Below are positions 44,834 through 53,644 of a DNA stretch of 64,000 nucleotides, one piece after another. Under the pieces are notes generated by a model that saw nothing but the letters and a program-made list of their open reading frames with translations, searched no databases and was not told the DNA's origin. Location of the stretch: contig NC_014963.1 of assembly GCF_000179915.2 (NCBI RefSeq), positions 558,001 through 622,000 on the forward strand, read 5' to 3'. The first letter of the stretch is position 1; the number at the start of each line of letters is the position of its first letter. The stretch is from Terriglobus saanensis SP1PR4. Lineage in GTDB: Bacteria; Acidobacteriota; Terriglobia; Terriglobales; Acidobacteriaceae. The position numbers and the translations under genes were made by a program.

Positions 44834-47800
44834 TTAGAACTTGAATCGAGCTGCGAATTGAATCAGGCGCGGGTTGTAGGCGTTCGCCGTGCTGGAAATA
44901 GTACCGTTTGCGGCATTGCCAAGGATCGCCGTTGGATAAGCAAACTGTGCCGTGTTCAGAACGTTGAAGGCTTCTGTACGGAGCTCCAGGTTCAACTTCT
45001 CCATAAGTTGGAAGTTTTTGAAGAGAGAAAGATCGACACGTTGCAGGCCCGGACCGTAGAGTTGGTTCCGGCGCTCGTTGCCCACGGTACCTACTTGCTG
45101 AAATTGAAATGTGCTTGTGTTGAACCACGCGCCGATCGTCGGATGGCTTACCCGCGGTGAGGCGACCATGTTCGGCCGATCCGAAGTCGCCACGCCTGGC
45201 CGTGTGCCGCTTCGGTTGGTAATGTTTGTTACAGAAAACGGCATGCCCGTGTTCCAGACAATCAAACCATTTGCCTGCCAGCCCTTTGCCAGTACACCAG
45301 CAACGCCACGCAGGTTGTTGCCGAACGGAAGAGTGTAGTTGAAGGTGCCCGTGACACGCTGGCGGACATCCAGGTTCGCGTTTCCGTACTCAAGAGTTGA
45401 AATCTGCGAAGCCACGGAACCGAAACCGTTGCCGCCGTTGTTGCTGATCGTCTCTGCATCGTCAAGTCCATGCGCCAGTGTGTACGTAACCTGAAGGTCG
45501 AGACCCTTGCTGTAACGCCTCTTGAGCACCGCCTGCAATGCGTGGTAACTGGAGATAGCGTTCGTGGTGAGATACGGGATTGATGTGATTCCAGGCTGCT
45601 GTGCGTAGAATCTCCGGAGCGTGTTGTAGTTGAAGCTCGAAAGCGCCGGGCTTGCTGCTGTTGTGTAGAACGGGGCACTCGCGGGAACTAAAGGATTGTT
45701 TGGGTCGGCATAGGTCTGGAAGTTCGGTGTCGCTGCGTTGTAATCCGAGAGATAGTAGGCCAGACGGCGTCCCAGCTCTCCCACGTACGAAACACTTGCA
45801 ACGTTTCCCGCGAACTCACGCTCGACGGTCAGATTGAACTGTTCAATGTAACTCGATTTGAAATGCGGATCCAGCGCGGCGCTGACGCTGCCGGTTGGGG
45901 TGATCGCATTGGTCGGTACGGAGGTCGGCAGGCCATTTGCAAACTTCTTGAAGGCCGCATCTGCGGTACCTGGAGTAAACGGCCCGTACGCTGCAGTGAA
46001 GGGTTGATTAACCAGCGCGGCGCCAGAAGTCATATTTTCCGGTGCATAGCTCATACCGAACCCGCCACGAACGACAGTACGTGAGATAGGGGTATAGGCG
46101 AAACCAAGACGTGGTGCGACGTTGCGATAGTCCGTGCGGATGTTAGCGTGGTTATCAATTCCGTTCTGGCCTGCGACTACGATCCTGCCCAGATCGGTGT
46201 CGAAGTTGGACATCAGGTTGCTGACCTCGGTGTAAGGCGTAAAAAGGTCATACCGGATGCCGAGATTGACGGTGAAGGTTGAGGTGAGGCGGTAATCATC
46301 CTGGAGGAAAGCGTGCGGTTCCCAGGTGCGGTTGCGTGGTTGGTAAAGGATCGCGTTGCGTGTGGCGTTCAGATAATCACCTGCGAGCAGCGTAGAAAAG
46401 TCGGTGAACGTCCACGATCCATTCGCGGTGTCTGTCTGCGTAATCGTGTCCTGGCGGCGGATGAGCCCAGCCCCGAACTTGATGGACTGCTTTCCATGCG
46501 TCCAGTTCAGCATGCCCTCGTACTGAAAAGTGTTTTCCAGGTAAATGATCGGAGGACGTGCACCCAGGTTCGATCCCTGATTGATCGTTACAGCGGATAG
46601 CTCTGCCGTACGTCCACTCACATTGATGTTCGGTTGCCCGAACTGAGCATTGATGTTTTGTCCATAGTTGAGCGGATATTGAGCGTTATTCAGAAGGGTG
46701 TAACCGCCCTTTAGTTCAATCAGAAGATTAGGAGTAAAAACGTGAACATAGTTCAACTGTCCTTGATGCGCTCGGCTGGTCGCAGGTCCTGGATAGCTGC
46801 TTAGATTGCCCCCAGGGAAGATCGTTCCCGCTGCAGTACCTACCGCCGGGAATAGTCCGCCAATATTCGTGTTGACACCGTTATAGGTGTAGCGCAGGTA
46901 GAAGAGGTCTCCGTTGCTGAAGCGGTGATCGATACGCCCATCTGCGGTTTTGCTGAACTGAGAATTGCGCGGTGAGACTGTGTAGTTATTAGCGAATCCT
47001 GTAGTAGTGGGCAAGGGGAACAGGTTGAGATATTGGCGGCCAATTGGATCGATCGAGGTTACGGTCGGATTGACCAGAGTGTATTTCTTAACGCCATTGG
47101 CATCCGTCGTGAAATTGTCGGTGAAGTCCCCCACGTTGGCACGCTCAAAAGCTGTCGGTACCGTGGTCTGCACAGGATTCAATCCACGCACAAGATTGAA
47201 GCCTTCATAGTCTGCAAAGAAGAAGGTGCGGTCTTTAAAGATAGGTCCACCAAGACTGCCGCCAAACTGGTTCTGTCTCCATTTCGGCTTGGGGATATTC
47301 GCGCCGAATTTGAAGGGCTGTGCATTCAGGACATCGTTACGAAAGAACTCGTATACGGTGCCATGAAACTGGTTCGTTCCGGACTTCGTGATGACGTTGA
47401 TCATCGCGCCGGCCGAGCGTCCGACCTCCGCCGTAAAGACGTTGGTTTGAATATTGACTTCCTGGATCGCATCCACCGATGGGCGAACGCCGATCGATCC
47501 GATCACGCGTTCGTTGTTGTCCATGCCGTCGATCAACTGGTTGTTGATGACATCAGACTGACCGTTGACCGATACCGACGAAGTAAGTCGCCGGTCATCA
47601 GGGCGGTTGCCGCTCGCGAGACCATTGTTGAGGCCTTCGGTAGCTCCTGCTGTCAGCTGTACCAGATTGATATAGTTACGGCCATTCAGAGGAAGTTCCT
47701 GCGTCGCCTTCTCTGTAATGGTTGTCGTCAGGGCGGAGGTATCCGTGTGGAGCGAAGGCGGAGCTGCGTCCACGGATACGACTTCATCCGCTGAACCGAT

Positions 47801-48229
47801 ATCCAGATGCGAATCTTCACGCGCGCGATCTCCCGCGGCCAAGCTGAAGGAGTTGATGCTGTTTGCTTTGAATCCTGAGGCGGCCACTTTGAGGGAATAG
47901 TGGTTCGGCTTGAGCAGAGTGAAGCTGTACTGTCCTGAAGAATCCGTTACATCGGTACGCTTCTCGCGGGTATCCAGGTTGGTGAGTTCAACGGCTGCGT
48001 TTGGAACGACCGCGCCACTCTTATCGGTCACTGTACCCACCACGTCGGCGGTCGTACTCTGCGCATAGACCGGCGTATAACAAAGCGCCATACCGGCCAG
48101 GCCAAGTGCCATCGATAAACGATGTCGATAGAAGAGTCTCTTGGCACGAAAATATCTTTTGACGTTCAGGTCCGTACTCGAACCTGAAGGCACGTGTGTT
48201 CCAGTAAAAACGGGTTGTCCATGCTTCAT
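44834..48229 (-). CDS. TonB-dependent receptor-like protein with carboxypeptidase regulatory domain
   Basis: This 1131-residue outer-membrane protein starts at 48229, where AAGGAGG lies 5 bases upstream; an upstream in-frame ATG at 48265 lacks this. A signal anchor (about 40-57, LSMALGLAGMALCYTPVYAQ region) leads to the regulatory-like domain (about 60-145, ADVVGTVTDKSGAVVPNAAVEL). A plug-like region (RNYINLVQLTAG, then VNGQSDVINNQLIDGMDNNE) and a barrel ending ...QFAARFKF follow. The N-terminus is long and basic before the signal segment. It lies third in the minus-strand operon after two Tat-exported sugar enzymes. A glycoside or sugar-derived substrate is therefore plausible. Confidence 0.9.
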   Translation of the reverse strand: MKHGQPVFTGTHVPSGSSTDLNVKRYFRAKRLFYRHRLSMALGLAGMALCYTPVYAQSTTADVVGTVTDKSGAVVPNAAVELTNLDTREKRTDVTDSSGQYSFTLLKPNHYSLKVAASGFKANSINSFSLAAGDRAREDSHLDIGSADEVVSVDAAPPSLHTDTSALTTTITEKATQELPLNGRNYINLVQLTAGATEGLNNGLASGNRPDDRRLTSSVSVNGQSDVINNQLIDGMDNNERVIGSIGVRPSVDAIQEVNIQTNVFTAEVGRSAGAMINVITKSGTNQFHGTVYEFFRNDVLNAQPFKFGANIPKPKWRQNQFGGSLGGPIFKDRTFFFADYEGFNLVRGLNPVQTTVPTAFERANVGDFTDNFTTDANGVKKYTLVNPTVTSIDPIGRQYLNLFPLPTTTGFANNYTVSPRNSQFSKTADGRIDHRFSNGDLFYLRYTYNGVNTNIGGLFPAVGTAAGTIFPGGNLSSYPGPATSRAHQGQLNYVHVFTPNLLIELKGGYTLLNNAQYPLNYGQNINAQFGQPNINVSGRTAELSAVTINQGSNLGARPPIIYLENTFQYEGMLNWTHGKQSIKFGAGLIRRQDTITQTDTANGSWTFTDFSTLLAGDYLNATRNAILYQPRNRTWEPHAFLQDDYRLTSTFTVNLGIRYDLFTPYTEVSNLMSNFDTDLGRIVVAGQNGIDNHANIRTDYRNVAPRLGFAYTPISRTVVRGGFGMSYAPENMTSGAALVNQPFTAAYGPFTPGTADAAFKKFANGLPTSVPTNAITPTGSVSAALDPHFKSSYIEQFNLTVEREFAGNVASVSYVGELGRRLAYYLSDYNAATPNFQTYADPNNPLVPASAPFYTTAASPALSSFNYNTLRRFYAQQPGITSIPYLTTNAISSYHALQAVLKRRYSKGLDLQVTYTLAHGLDDAETISNNGGNGFGSVASQISTLEYGNANLDVRQRVTGTFNYTLPFGNNLRGVAGVLAKGWQANGLIVWNTGMPFSVTNITNRSGTRPGVATSDRPNMVASPRVSHPTIGAWFNTSTFQFQQVGTVGNERRNQLYGPGLQRVDLSLFKNFQLMEKLNLELRTEAFNVLNTAQFAYPTAILGNAANGTISSTANAYNPRLIQFAARFKF

Positions 48230-48302
48230 CGAAGCCTCCTTAATTTTGAAACAAAAGAGAGTCACGCCAACCCTTAATAGGCTGGTCGTGGGTGTTTAAA
48301 GC

Positions 48303-49565
48303 TCAGGCGAATTGCGCAAGGTTCATGCCCAGCGCATACTCTTCCTGATCGTTTTCAATCTCCGGCCACGTCATGCGGCGTCCCGTCTCGGCTGACTTTC
48401 TCGCCATCATGCAACTGCGGGCACTCTGGACGCCGATCGAGATCTGGTTATGAAACTTACCGGAGGTAATGCTCTCGATAAAGCCGCGGTCCTTCATGGC
48501 ATCTGCCTGTGCCAGGTTGTCGTTGAAGGCGCCATCGGCGGCAAACTTGCCTTTGGCCGGAGCCTCGCTTCCGGCCCAGACCCATGGGTTATTCCCCACG
48601 ATCCGTAGTGGTCCGGAGTACGGAGCTTCGGCGATGCCTTCGCTGCCGAAGAAACGCTCCGCTACATCGAAGAAGTGATTCACATTGAACTGTGTGGAGG
48701 AGAAAGTAAGTTCCACATCGCCGGGATAAGTGAAGAGCACTTCGTAGTTATCCGAAGTATTGCCGAAGTTCTGTACCACCTTACGACTGCGGCGTGCGAT
48801 CGCGCTCTCCGGGTGAGCACCCATCATCCAGTTACATACATCGATGACATGGATATTTTGCTCCAGAAGAATATCTCCAGAGAGCGTCCGGTCCCACAGC
48901 CAGTTTCTCAATCGCTTTTCATTCGCAGACATGCCTGTCCGTTCCGGATAAGAGGCCGCGGGTGCGTTGTAGTACGCGGCGATGCTGGCGACCTTTCCAA
49001 TCTGACCTGCCTGAACGCGACGCACAATCTCCACAAACGGCGGAGCGGAACGAATTTGAAAACCTACGTCCACACTTAGCTTTCCATCGATACGCTTGGC
49101 GATCTCCAGCGCGCGACGCGTCTGCGGAACGTCCACTCCCATCGGTTTCTCGCAGTAGGCATGTTTTCCGCCTGCGGTCACCCCGTCGAGATGCTCTACG
49201 TGGAAAAAAGGCGGCGTGGAGATCTGCGCCGCATCCACTTCATTCGAGGCAGCCAGTGCCTTGTACGCATCGGGCCCATGAAACATGTTCTTCGGATCGA
49301 TCGGCGGCAGACCCAGAGAGGCATTCACTGCGTCGAAGTGGACCTTGGCTTTTGCCAGTTGATCGGGAAATATATCCGCCAGCGCCACTACGTGCGCGCC
49401 AGCATTCTTCGCGAACGAGGTCGCAACCGATGTACCGCGACCACCGCATCCCAGAAGGCCCCATCGCACGGTAGAGTTTGCTGCATAACCGAAGGCCGTC
49501 TTCGGCTTCAAGATCATCAGCCCCGAAACACCAGCGGCACTTTGAATAAAGTTACGTCGATTCAT
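48303..49565 (-). CDS. Gfo/Idh/MocA-family oxidoreductase, Tat-exported
   Basis: This 420-residue NAD(P)-dependent oxidoreductase has a twin-arginine signal (MNRRNFIQSAAGVSG), then a Rossmann loop (WGLLGCGGRGTSVATSF). The conserved Lys motif CEKPMGVDVPQTRRALEI and the substrate-domain segment DILLEQNIHVIDVCNWMMG follow. Tat export lets such enzymes carry their nucleotide cofactor to the periplasm. Family members oxidise sugar hydroxyls, in some cases forming 3-keto sugars. It lies 24 bp after the TIM-barrel isomerase gene and 73 bp before the receptor gene. Confidence 0.92.
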   Translation of the reverse strand: MNRRNFIQSAAGVSGLMILKPKTAFGYAANSTVRWGLLGCGGRGTSVATSFAKNAGAHVVALADIFPDQLAKAKVHFDAVNASLGLPPIDPKNMFHGPDAYKALAASNEVDAAQISTPPFFHVEHLDGVTAGGKHAYCEKPMGVDVPQTRRALEIAKRIDGKLSVDVGFQIRSAPPFVEIVRRVQAGQIGKVASIAAYYNAPAASYPERTGMSANEKRLRNWLWDRTLSGDILLEQNIHVIDVCNWMMGAHPESAIARRSRKVVQNFGNTSDNYEVLFTYPGDVELTFSSTQFNVNHFFDVAERFFGSEGIAEAPYSGPLRIVGNNPWVWAGSEAPAKGKFAADGAFNDNLAQADAMKDRGFIESITSGKFHNQISIGVQSARSCMMARKSAETGRRMTWPEIENDQEEYALGMNLAQFA

Positions 49566-49589
49566 CAGTCTGTCCCCCCAAACGGCAAA

Positions 49590-50579
49590 TTAGCTGTGGA
49601 GCACCTGGGCCAGGATGCGCTCAAGATAGAGCTTCTCCTCGCGTACATCTGCGATCTGCTGCGGGCCGGAAGTCTCGCGCTCAATGGTGACCGCGCCTTT
49701 GTAACCGAGCTTATGAAGACTGGTGAGGACCTTCGTGAAATCTACTTTGCCTTTACCGATCAGGACCTCTTCGCCCAGTTCGGAGGGATTCGTCGGCCAG
49801 TTCCCGTCCTTCATGTGCGTCGCCTGGATATGCGGCCCAAGTATCTCGATCGCATCCACGGGATTGGCTTTGCCGTAGAGAATGAGGTTTGCCGTATCCA
49901 GCCCAACTCCCAGGTTGTGCCGATCCACGTCTTTGATGGCGCGCAGCATCGTCGTCGGTGTCTCCTGCCCGGTCTCCATCAGGAAGCTCTGTCCATTTCC
50001 GGCGCAGTGCTCTGCGAGGGAACGGATCGCAAGAACCGCTTCTTCGTAGAGAGGATCTTTGGGATCTTCCGGAATGAAGCCGCAGTGCGTCTGAATGCGT
50101 TTGATTCCCACCCGATACGCAAAATCGGAGGTCTGTTTCAGGGCGTCGATGCGTGCAGGGCGCGTCGCGCGCGGCACAACGCCAATGGTCGCGGGGCCTT
50201 CGGTAAAGTTCCACTTCAGTGGCGGAGGTCCAACGACCTCGGCTGTCGTAGCAATCAGTTCGTACTTATCGAACAGCCCGCGCATGGTGGTCGCAAGTTC
50301 AGGGGTGAATTTGCCGAGGTAAGAATCCAGGGAGAGAAAACACGTCTTGAAGCCAAGCTCTTTCACCATCGCGATCTTCTTTTCGGCGTCGGGAAAAGGC
50401 TTGATGAGAAGGCCCATCGCCATGGGAGCGTGTTCCGGCATTGGCTTCGGATTAGCTTCCCCAAAGGCAGACGCTCCTGCATGGACCATCGCGAGCGCGG
50501 CGGCGCTTTGCGCGGAAAACTTCAGAAATCCGCGTCTTCCTCGATCGTAAGAGGCACAATCTGCATCCCGGTTCGCCAT
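49590..50579 (-). CDS. Xylose-isomerase-like TIM-barrel sugar isomerase/epimerase, Tat-exported
   Basis: This is a 329-residue protein of the AP-endonuclease-2/xylose-isomerase-like superfamily. A twin-arginine signal (RRGFLKFSAQSAAALAM) is followed by a TIM barrel with metal-binding segments: FLMETGQETP, VGLDTANLILYG, ATHMKDG and VTIERE. Such proteins isomerise or epimerise keto-sugars and are often encoded beside Gfo/Idh/MocA oxidoreductases. ATG 50579 has GGTGA at good spacing; ATG 50591, four codons up, is an alternative with AAGG directly touching it. It is the first gene of the minus-strand operon, divergent from a ROK regulator. Confidence 0.88.
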   Translation of the reverse strand: MANRDADCASYDRGRRGFLKFSAQSAAALAMVHAGASAFGEANPKPMPEHAPMAMGLLIKPFPDAEKKIAMVKELGFKTCFLSLDSYLGKFTPELATTMRGLFDKYELIATTAEVVGPPPLKWNFTEGPATIGVVPRATRPARIDALKQTSDFAYRVGIKRIQTHCGFIPEDPKDPLYEEAVLAIRSLAEHCAGNGQSFLMETGQETPTTMLRAIKDVDRHNLGVGLDTANLILYGKANPVDAIEILGPHIQATHMKDGNWPTNPSELGEEVLIGKGKVDFTKVLTSLHKLGYKGAVTIERETSGPQQIADVREEKLYLERILAQVLHS

Positions 50580-50710
50580 TTTATTCACCATCCTTACAAA
50601 ATAATGATCAGTGAAAATGCGGTTTCTCTGCGATTCGCGCCTAAAGCCTGCTAAGTTGATTTGGTTGCTGAAGCATAGGGCAGCACCGGATTGCCGTCAA
50701 GAACAAAGAG

Positions 50711-50726
50711 TGTCCGCTATCGGACA
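50711..50726. promoter_or_regulatory. Inverted repeat, candidate ROK operator
   Basis: TGTCCG-CTAT-CGGACA is a perfect 6-bp inverted repeat with a 4-bp centre. It lies in the 189-bp region between the divergent isomerase operon and the ROK regulator, 42 bp before the regulator start. ROK repressors commonly bind such dyads next to their own gene. Confidence 0.5.
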
Positions 50727-50768
50727 GAAGCGCATTTCGCTGTGTTTGCCATAAAAGAGGAGAGAACA

Positions 50769-51917
50769 TTGGAGCAAGGAACTTCCCGCTCGGCCCGAAG
50801 TGCTGTCATTGCTGCGCTTTTGCGACACGGCAACCTGTCTCGCTCAGAACTGGCCGTCCTTACCGAACTCAGTCGTGCGTCGATCACGGATGTCACGCAG
50901 CAACTTCTCGCCCAAGGCCTGCTCCTGGAACTGCCGGTCCTGCAGCTTGAAACGCGTCGTGGGCGACCTGCGATCCTGCTGTCTCTACATGCCGCGCACG
51001 CCTGCTTCGTCGGCATCAACATCGCGGACACCGCAACGGCCATCGTGCTCACGGACATGCAGGGACGCATCCTGGCGCGCCAGGCCATGCCTCCCTACAA
51101 GACGCCAGAGGAACTCGTCGCCGCTGTGCGCAAGGGCTACCAACAGTTATTGCGCGCCAGCAGCATCCCGCGAACGCGTGTGCAGGGAGTTGGTCTCACC
51201 GTCACCGGCATCGTCGACCATAAAGAAGGGATCTGCCGCTACTCGGCCGCCCTGGATTGGCGTGATGTGCCGATCTCCAAAATGATCGGAAAGGCTATGC
51301 ACTTGCCCGCGTGGATGGATAACGACGCGAAGGCGGTCGCCGTCGGGGAAAAATTTTTCGGGCGCGCGCGGGAATATATGCACTTCACCAGTGTCGTACT
51401 GGGTAGGACCATCGGAGCGGCCCACTCCATGAACGGGACACTCTATCGCGGGCAGGATGGAGGCGCAGGGGAGATCGCGCATATTACGGTCGATCCCAAC
51501 GGCGTGCTCTGCCGATGCGGTCGCAACGGCTGCCTCGACACCATCTCCGGCGGTGCCGCTCTGCAGCTAACGGCGAGGGAGCTTGGGCTCAAGGTGAACA
51601 GCATGCGCGATCTGGAGTCGCTCGCCATGCACGGAAACACCGTTGCCACGCGGCTGCTGCGGCATGCCGGAAAAGTCCTCGGATCGGTCATCGCCTCCCT
51701 GATCCAGATTAACAACCCACAGTGCATTCTCTTCACCGATATGGAAGGCTTTGGCAACGGTGTCTTTCGCACGGCGACCAGGCAGGCCATCGAAAACGGC
51801 ATTCTGCCGCGCTTTCTCGCCGGAACGGAGATCCTTTTCAACGAAGTCGAGGCAGACTTCCTCCCTCGCAGCGCCGCCTCCATCGCAGCGTTTGAATATC
51901 TGCGCACGATTCGATGA
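50769..51917 (+). CDS. ROK-family transcriptional regulator (NagC/XylR type)
   Basis: This 382-residue protein has an N-terminal winged helix-turn-helix (about 8-65, VIAALLRHGNLSRSELAVLTELS then RASITDVTQQL). The ROK sugar-binding fold follows, with the intact zinc site: His in GEIAHITV and cysteines in CRCGRNGCLDTISGG. Binding of a sugar normally releases the repressor from DNA. The TTG at 50769 has AGAGGA seven bases upstream and begins just before the DNA-binding domain; a TTG at 50691 has no ribosome site. Its divergence from the isomerase/oxidoreductase/receptor operon suggests that it controls that operon and itself. Confidence 0.92.
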   Translation: MEQGTSRSARSAVIAALLRHGNLSRSELAVLTELSRASITDVTQQLLAQGLLLELPVLQLETRRGRPAILLSLHAAHACFVGINIADTATAIVLTDMQGRILARQAMPPYKTPEELVAAVRKGYQQLLRASSIPRTRVQGVGLTVTGIVDHKEGICRYSAALDWRDVPISKMIGKAMHLPAWMDNDAKAVAVGEKFFGRAREYMHFTSVVLGRTIGAAHSMNGTLYRGQDGGAGEIAHITVDPNGVLCRCGRNGCLDTISGGAALQLTARELGLKVNSMRDLESLAMHGNTVATRLLRHAGKVLGSVIASLIQINNPQCILFTDMEGFGNGVFRTATRQAIENGILPRFLAGTEILFNEVEADFLPRSAASIAAFEYLRTIR

Positions 51918-52006
51918 GTTGTGCGCCCTTACCTCTTCAATGAACCGCAAGGCTGGCGCGAATCATCCAATTCCCGGTATCTCTTTGCGGGAGTAACATC
52001 AACAGT

Positions 52007-53299
52007 ATGGCCATTATCACCAAGCCAGTCACGAGGCAGGCCTCCAAGCCGGACAGTTTCGAGCGCACACTCCGATCTGCGAATACGACCATGCTCTTCT
52101 CGGAGACGCTGCGTCTCGCGATCGACAGCTTCCGCGCCAGTAAGGTCCGCTTCCTGCTCACGATGGTGGGCATGATTATCGGTTCAGCTTCGATCATCCT
52201 GGTCGTGACTATCGGTCTCACCGGCAAACAATATGCTCTCGATCTGCTCTCTTCCATCGGTCCCAACATGGTCGAGATGCAGTATGTCGGCGGCGCCCTC
52301 TCCGGGCCCAACAATACTTCTTCACCTGACTTCATGACGAAAGATGACGAAGCTGCTGTCGATGCGCAGATTGCCGGTATCAAGGCCTCTTCGCCCATGC
52401 TGGAGTATCACCAGCCCGTCAGCATCGGGAACGGCGTCAGTAAAGAAGCCATGATGCTCGGCGTATCACCGCAGTACAAGGATGTGCGCAACCTTGCCGT
52501 CATTGCTGGACGATTCTTTGACGATCAGGACGACAGAAGCCACTCCAAGGTGGGCGTTCTCGTAGAGCCTTTTGCCCGCACCCTCTTCGGTTCCATCAAT
52601 GAAGCCGTCGGCAAAAAAGTCACGATCCAAGGCATACCGATTACCGTTATCGGCGTTTTTAAGCCGCGCGTAGATACATTCGGGCAATCTGAAATCGGCG
52701 ACGAGACCATGCTGGTTCCATATCCTGTGCTTCGGTACTTTACCGGCACAGATCAGGTGAAGGAGATTTTTTTCACCATGAAAGACGCGGGCGATGTCCC
52801 CCGCGCTGCGAACCAGATCCTCGCGCTTATCAAGTCGCGTCACCGTCCCGCGACCGTCTACAAGTACATGACCATGACGCCTATCCTCAAAACGATGGCG
52901 CAGATAGCGAACATGCTTACGGTCGTGCTCTCGCTCGCGGCGTTCATCACATTGATTGTCAGTGGCACGGGCATCATGAACAGCATGCTCGCCAATGTGC
53001 AGGCGCGTATTCGTGAGATCGGTATTCGCAAGGCCCTGGGCGCAACCGCTCGCGAGATCCGCCTGCAGTTTCTTACAGAAGCCGTATCCCTCTCGCTGAG
53101 TGGGGGCATCGTCGGAACGCTGCTCGGTCTTGCAATCCCGATCAGCGTCAACCTTCTGACACCGTTTAAGATTCCCATCAGTTACTGGGCGGCAGTGATC
53201 GCGCTGTCCACCAGCGTGCTCGTTGGTGTGATCTTTGGAACTCTGCCGGCCAACCGTGCTGCGGCGCTGGATCCCGTAGAGACCCTGAAATACGAATAA
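52007..53299 (+). CDS. MacB/FtsX-type ABC transporter permease
   Basis: This 430-residue inner-membrane protein has one N-terminal membrane helix (about 46-68, VRFLLTMVGMIIGSASIILVV). A periplasmic MacB core domain follows (about 70-285), then three C-terminal helices of the FtsX domain (LTVVLSLAAFITLIVSGTGIM, VSLSLSGGIVGTLLGLAI, YWAAVIALSTSVLVGVIFG). The coupling segment RIREIGIRKALGATAREI is typical. Such permeases export peptides, lipoproteins or antibiotics, or transmit force. No ATPase or adaptor gene is adjacent, so its partner lies elsewhere. The first 28 residues before MLFSETLRLAI may not be translated; ATG 52091 is an alternative start. Confidence 0.88.
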   Translation: MAIITKPVTRQASKPDSFERTLRSANTTMLFSETLRLAIDSFRASKVRFLLTMVGMIIGSASIILVVTIGLTGKQYALDLLSSIGPNMVEMQYVGGALSGPNNTSSPDFMTKDDEAAVDAQIAGIKASSPMLEYHQPVSIGNGVSKEAMMLGVSPQYKDVRNLAVIAGRFFDDQDDRSHSKVGVLVEPFARTLFGSINEAVGKKVTIQGIPITVIGVFKPRVDTFGQSEIGDETMLVPYPVLRYFTGTDQVKEIFFTMKDAGDVPRAANQILALIKSRHRPATVYKYMTMTPILKTMAQIANMLTVVLSLAAFITLIVSGTGIMNSMLANVQARIREIGIRKALGATAREIRLQFLTEAVSLSLSGGIVGTLLGLAIPISVNLLTPFKIPISYWAAVIALSTSVLVGVIFGTLPANRAAALDPVETLKYE

Positions 53300-53304
53300 C
53301 GCAA

Positions 53305-53544
53305 TTACATCGGTAGAGCGAGGTGCTCCATCTCAGCCTGCATGCACTCCAGAGAGCAGTTCCGAAATTCCATACGTGCGACTGCTGTCCGCGCATCGCC
53401 GGAAGAGACGCCATAACCGCGCCCAGCAATAAACGTAGAGACCAACTCTGCTGCTTGCCATGAATCCAGACCCGCTTGGAGCAGTTCATTGCGAAGGTCT
53501 GTCAGGTCATGTAGAGCGAATTTATTGATCGATTCTGATTCCAT
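53305..53544 (-). CDS. Small conserved-looking hypothetical protein
   Basis: I do not recognise this 79-residue protein. It is predicted soluble and acidic, with two Cys near the C-terminus (FRNCSLECMQAEME) and probable helices (LTDLRNELLQAGLDSWQAAELVS in part). Support for it being real comes from a perfect ribosome site, AAGGAGG, 7 bases before the ATG at 53544. It also fits exactly between its neighbours: it ends 5 bp from the convergent ABC permease stop and is divergent from folD. No signal peptide or membrane segment is seen. Confidence 0.65.
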   Translation of the reverse strand: MESESINKFALHDLTDLRNELLQAGLDSWQAAELVSTFIAGRGYGVSSGDARTAVARMEFRNCSLECMQAEMEHLALPM

Positions 53545-53644
53545 AATGACCTCCTTCGGATAAGTTCAGTTCCCAATTAGACGTCAACCATCCCCCCGGG
53601 TTGCAATTCCCTTCCGTTACCATTGGGGCATAGGAGTCACACGA

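Noticed and set aside
49161-50654. 497-codon open frame on the plus strand
   Set aside because: It runs across two minus-strand genes and their gap; the oxidoreductase and isomerase motifs are on the other strand.
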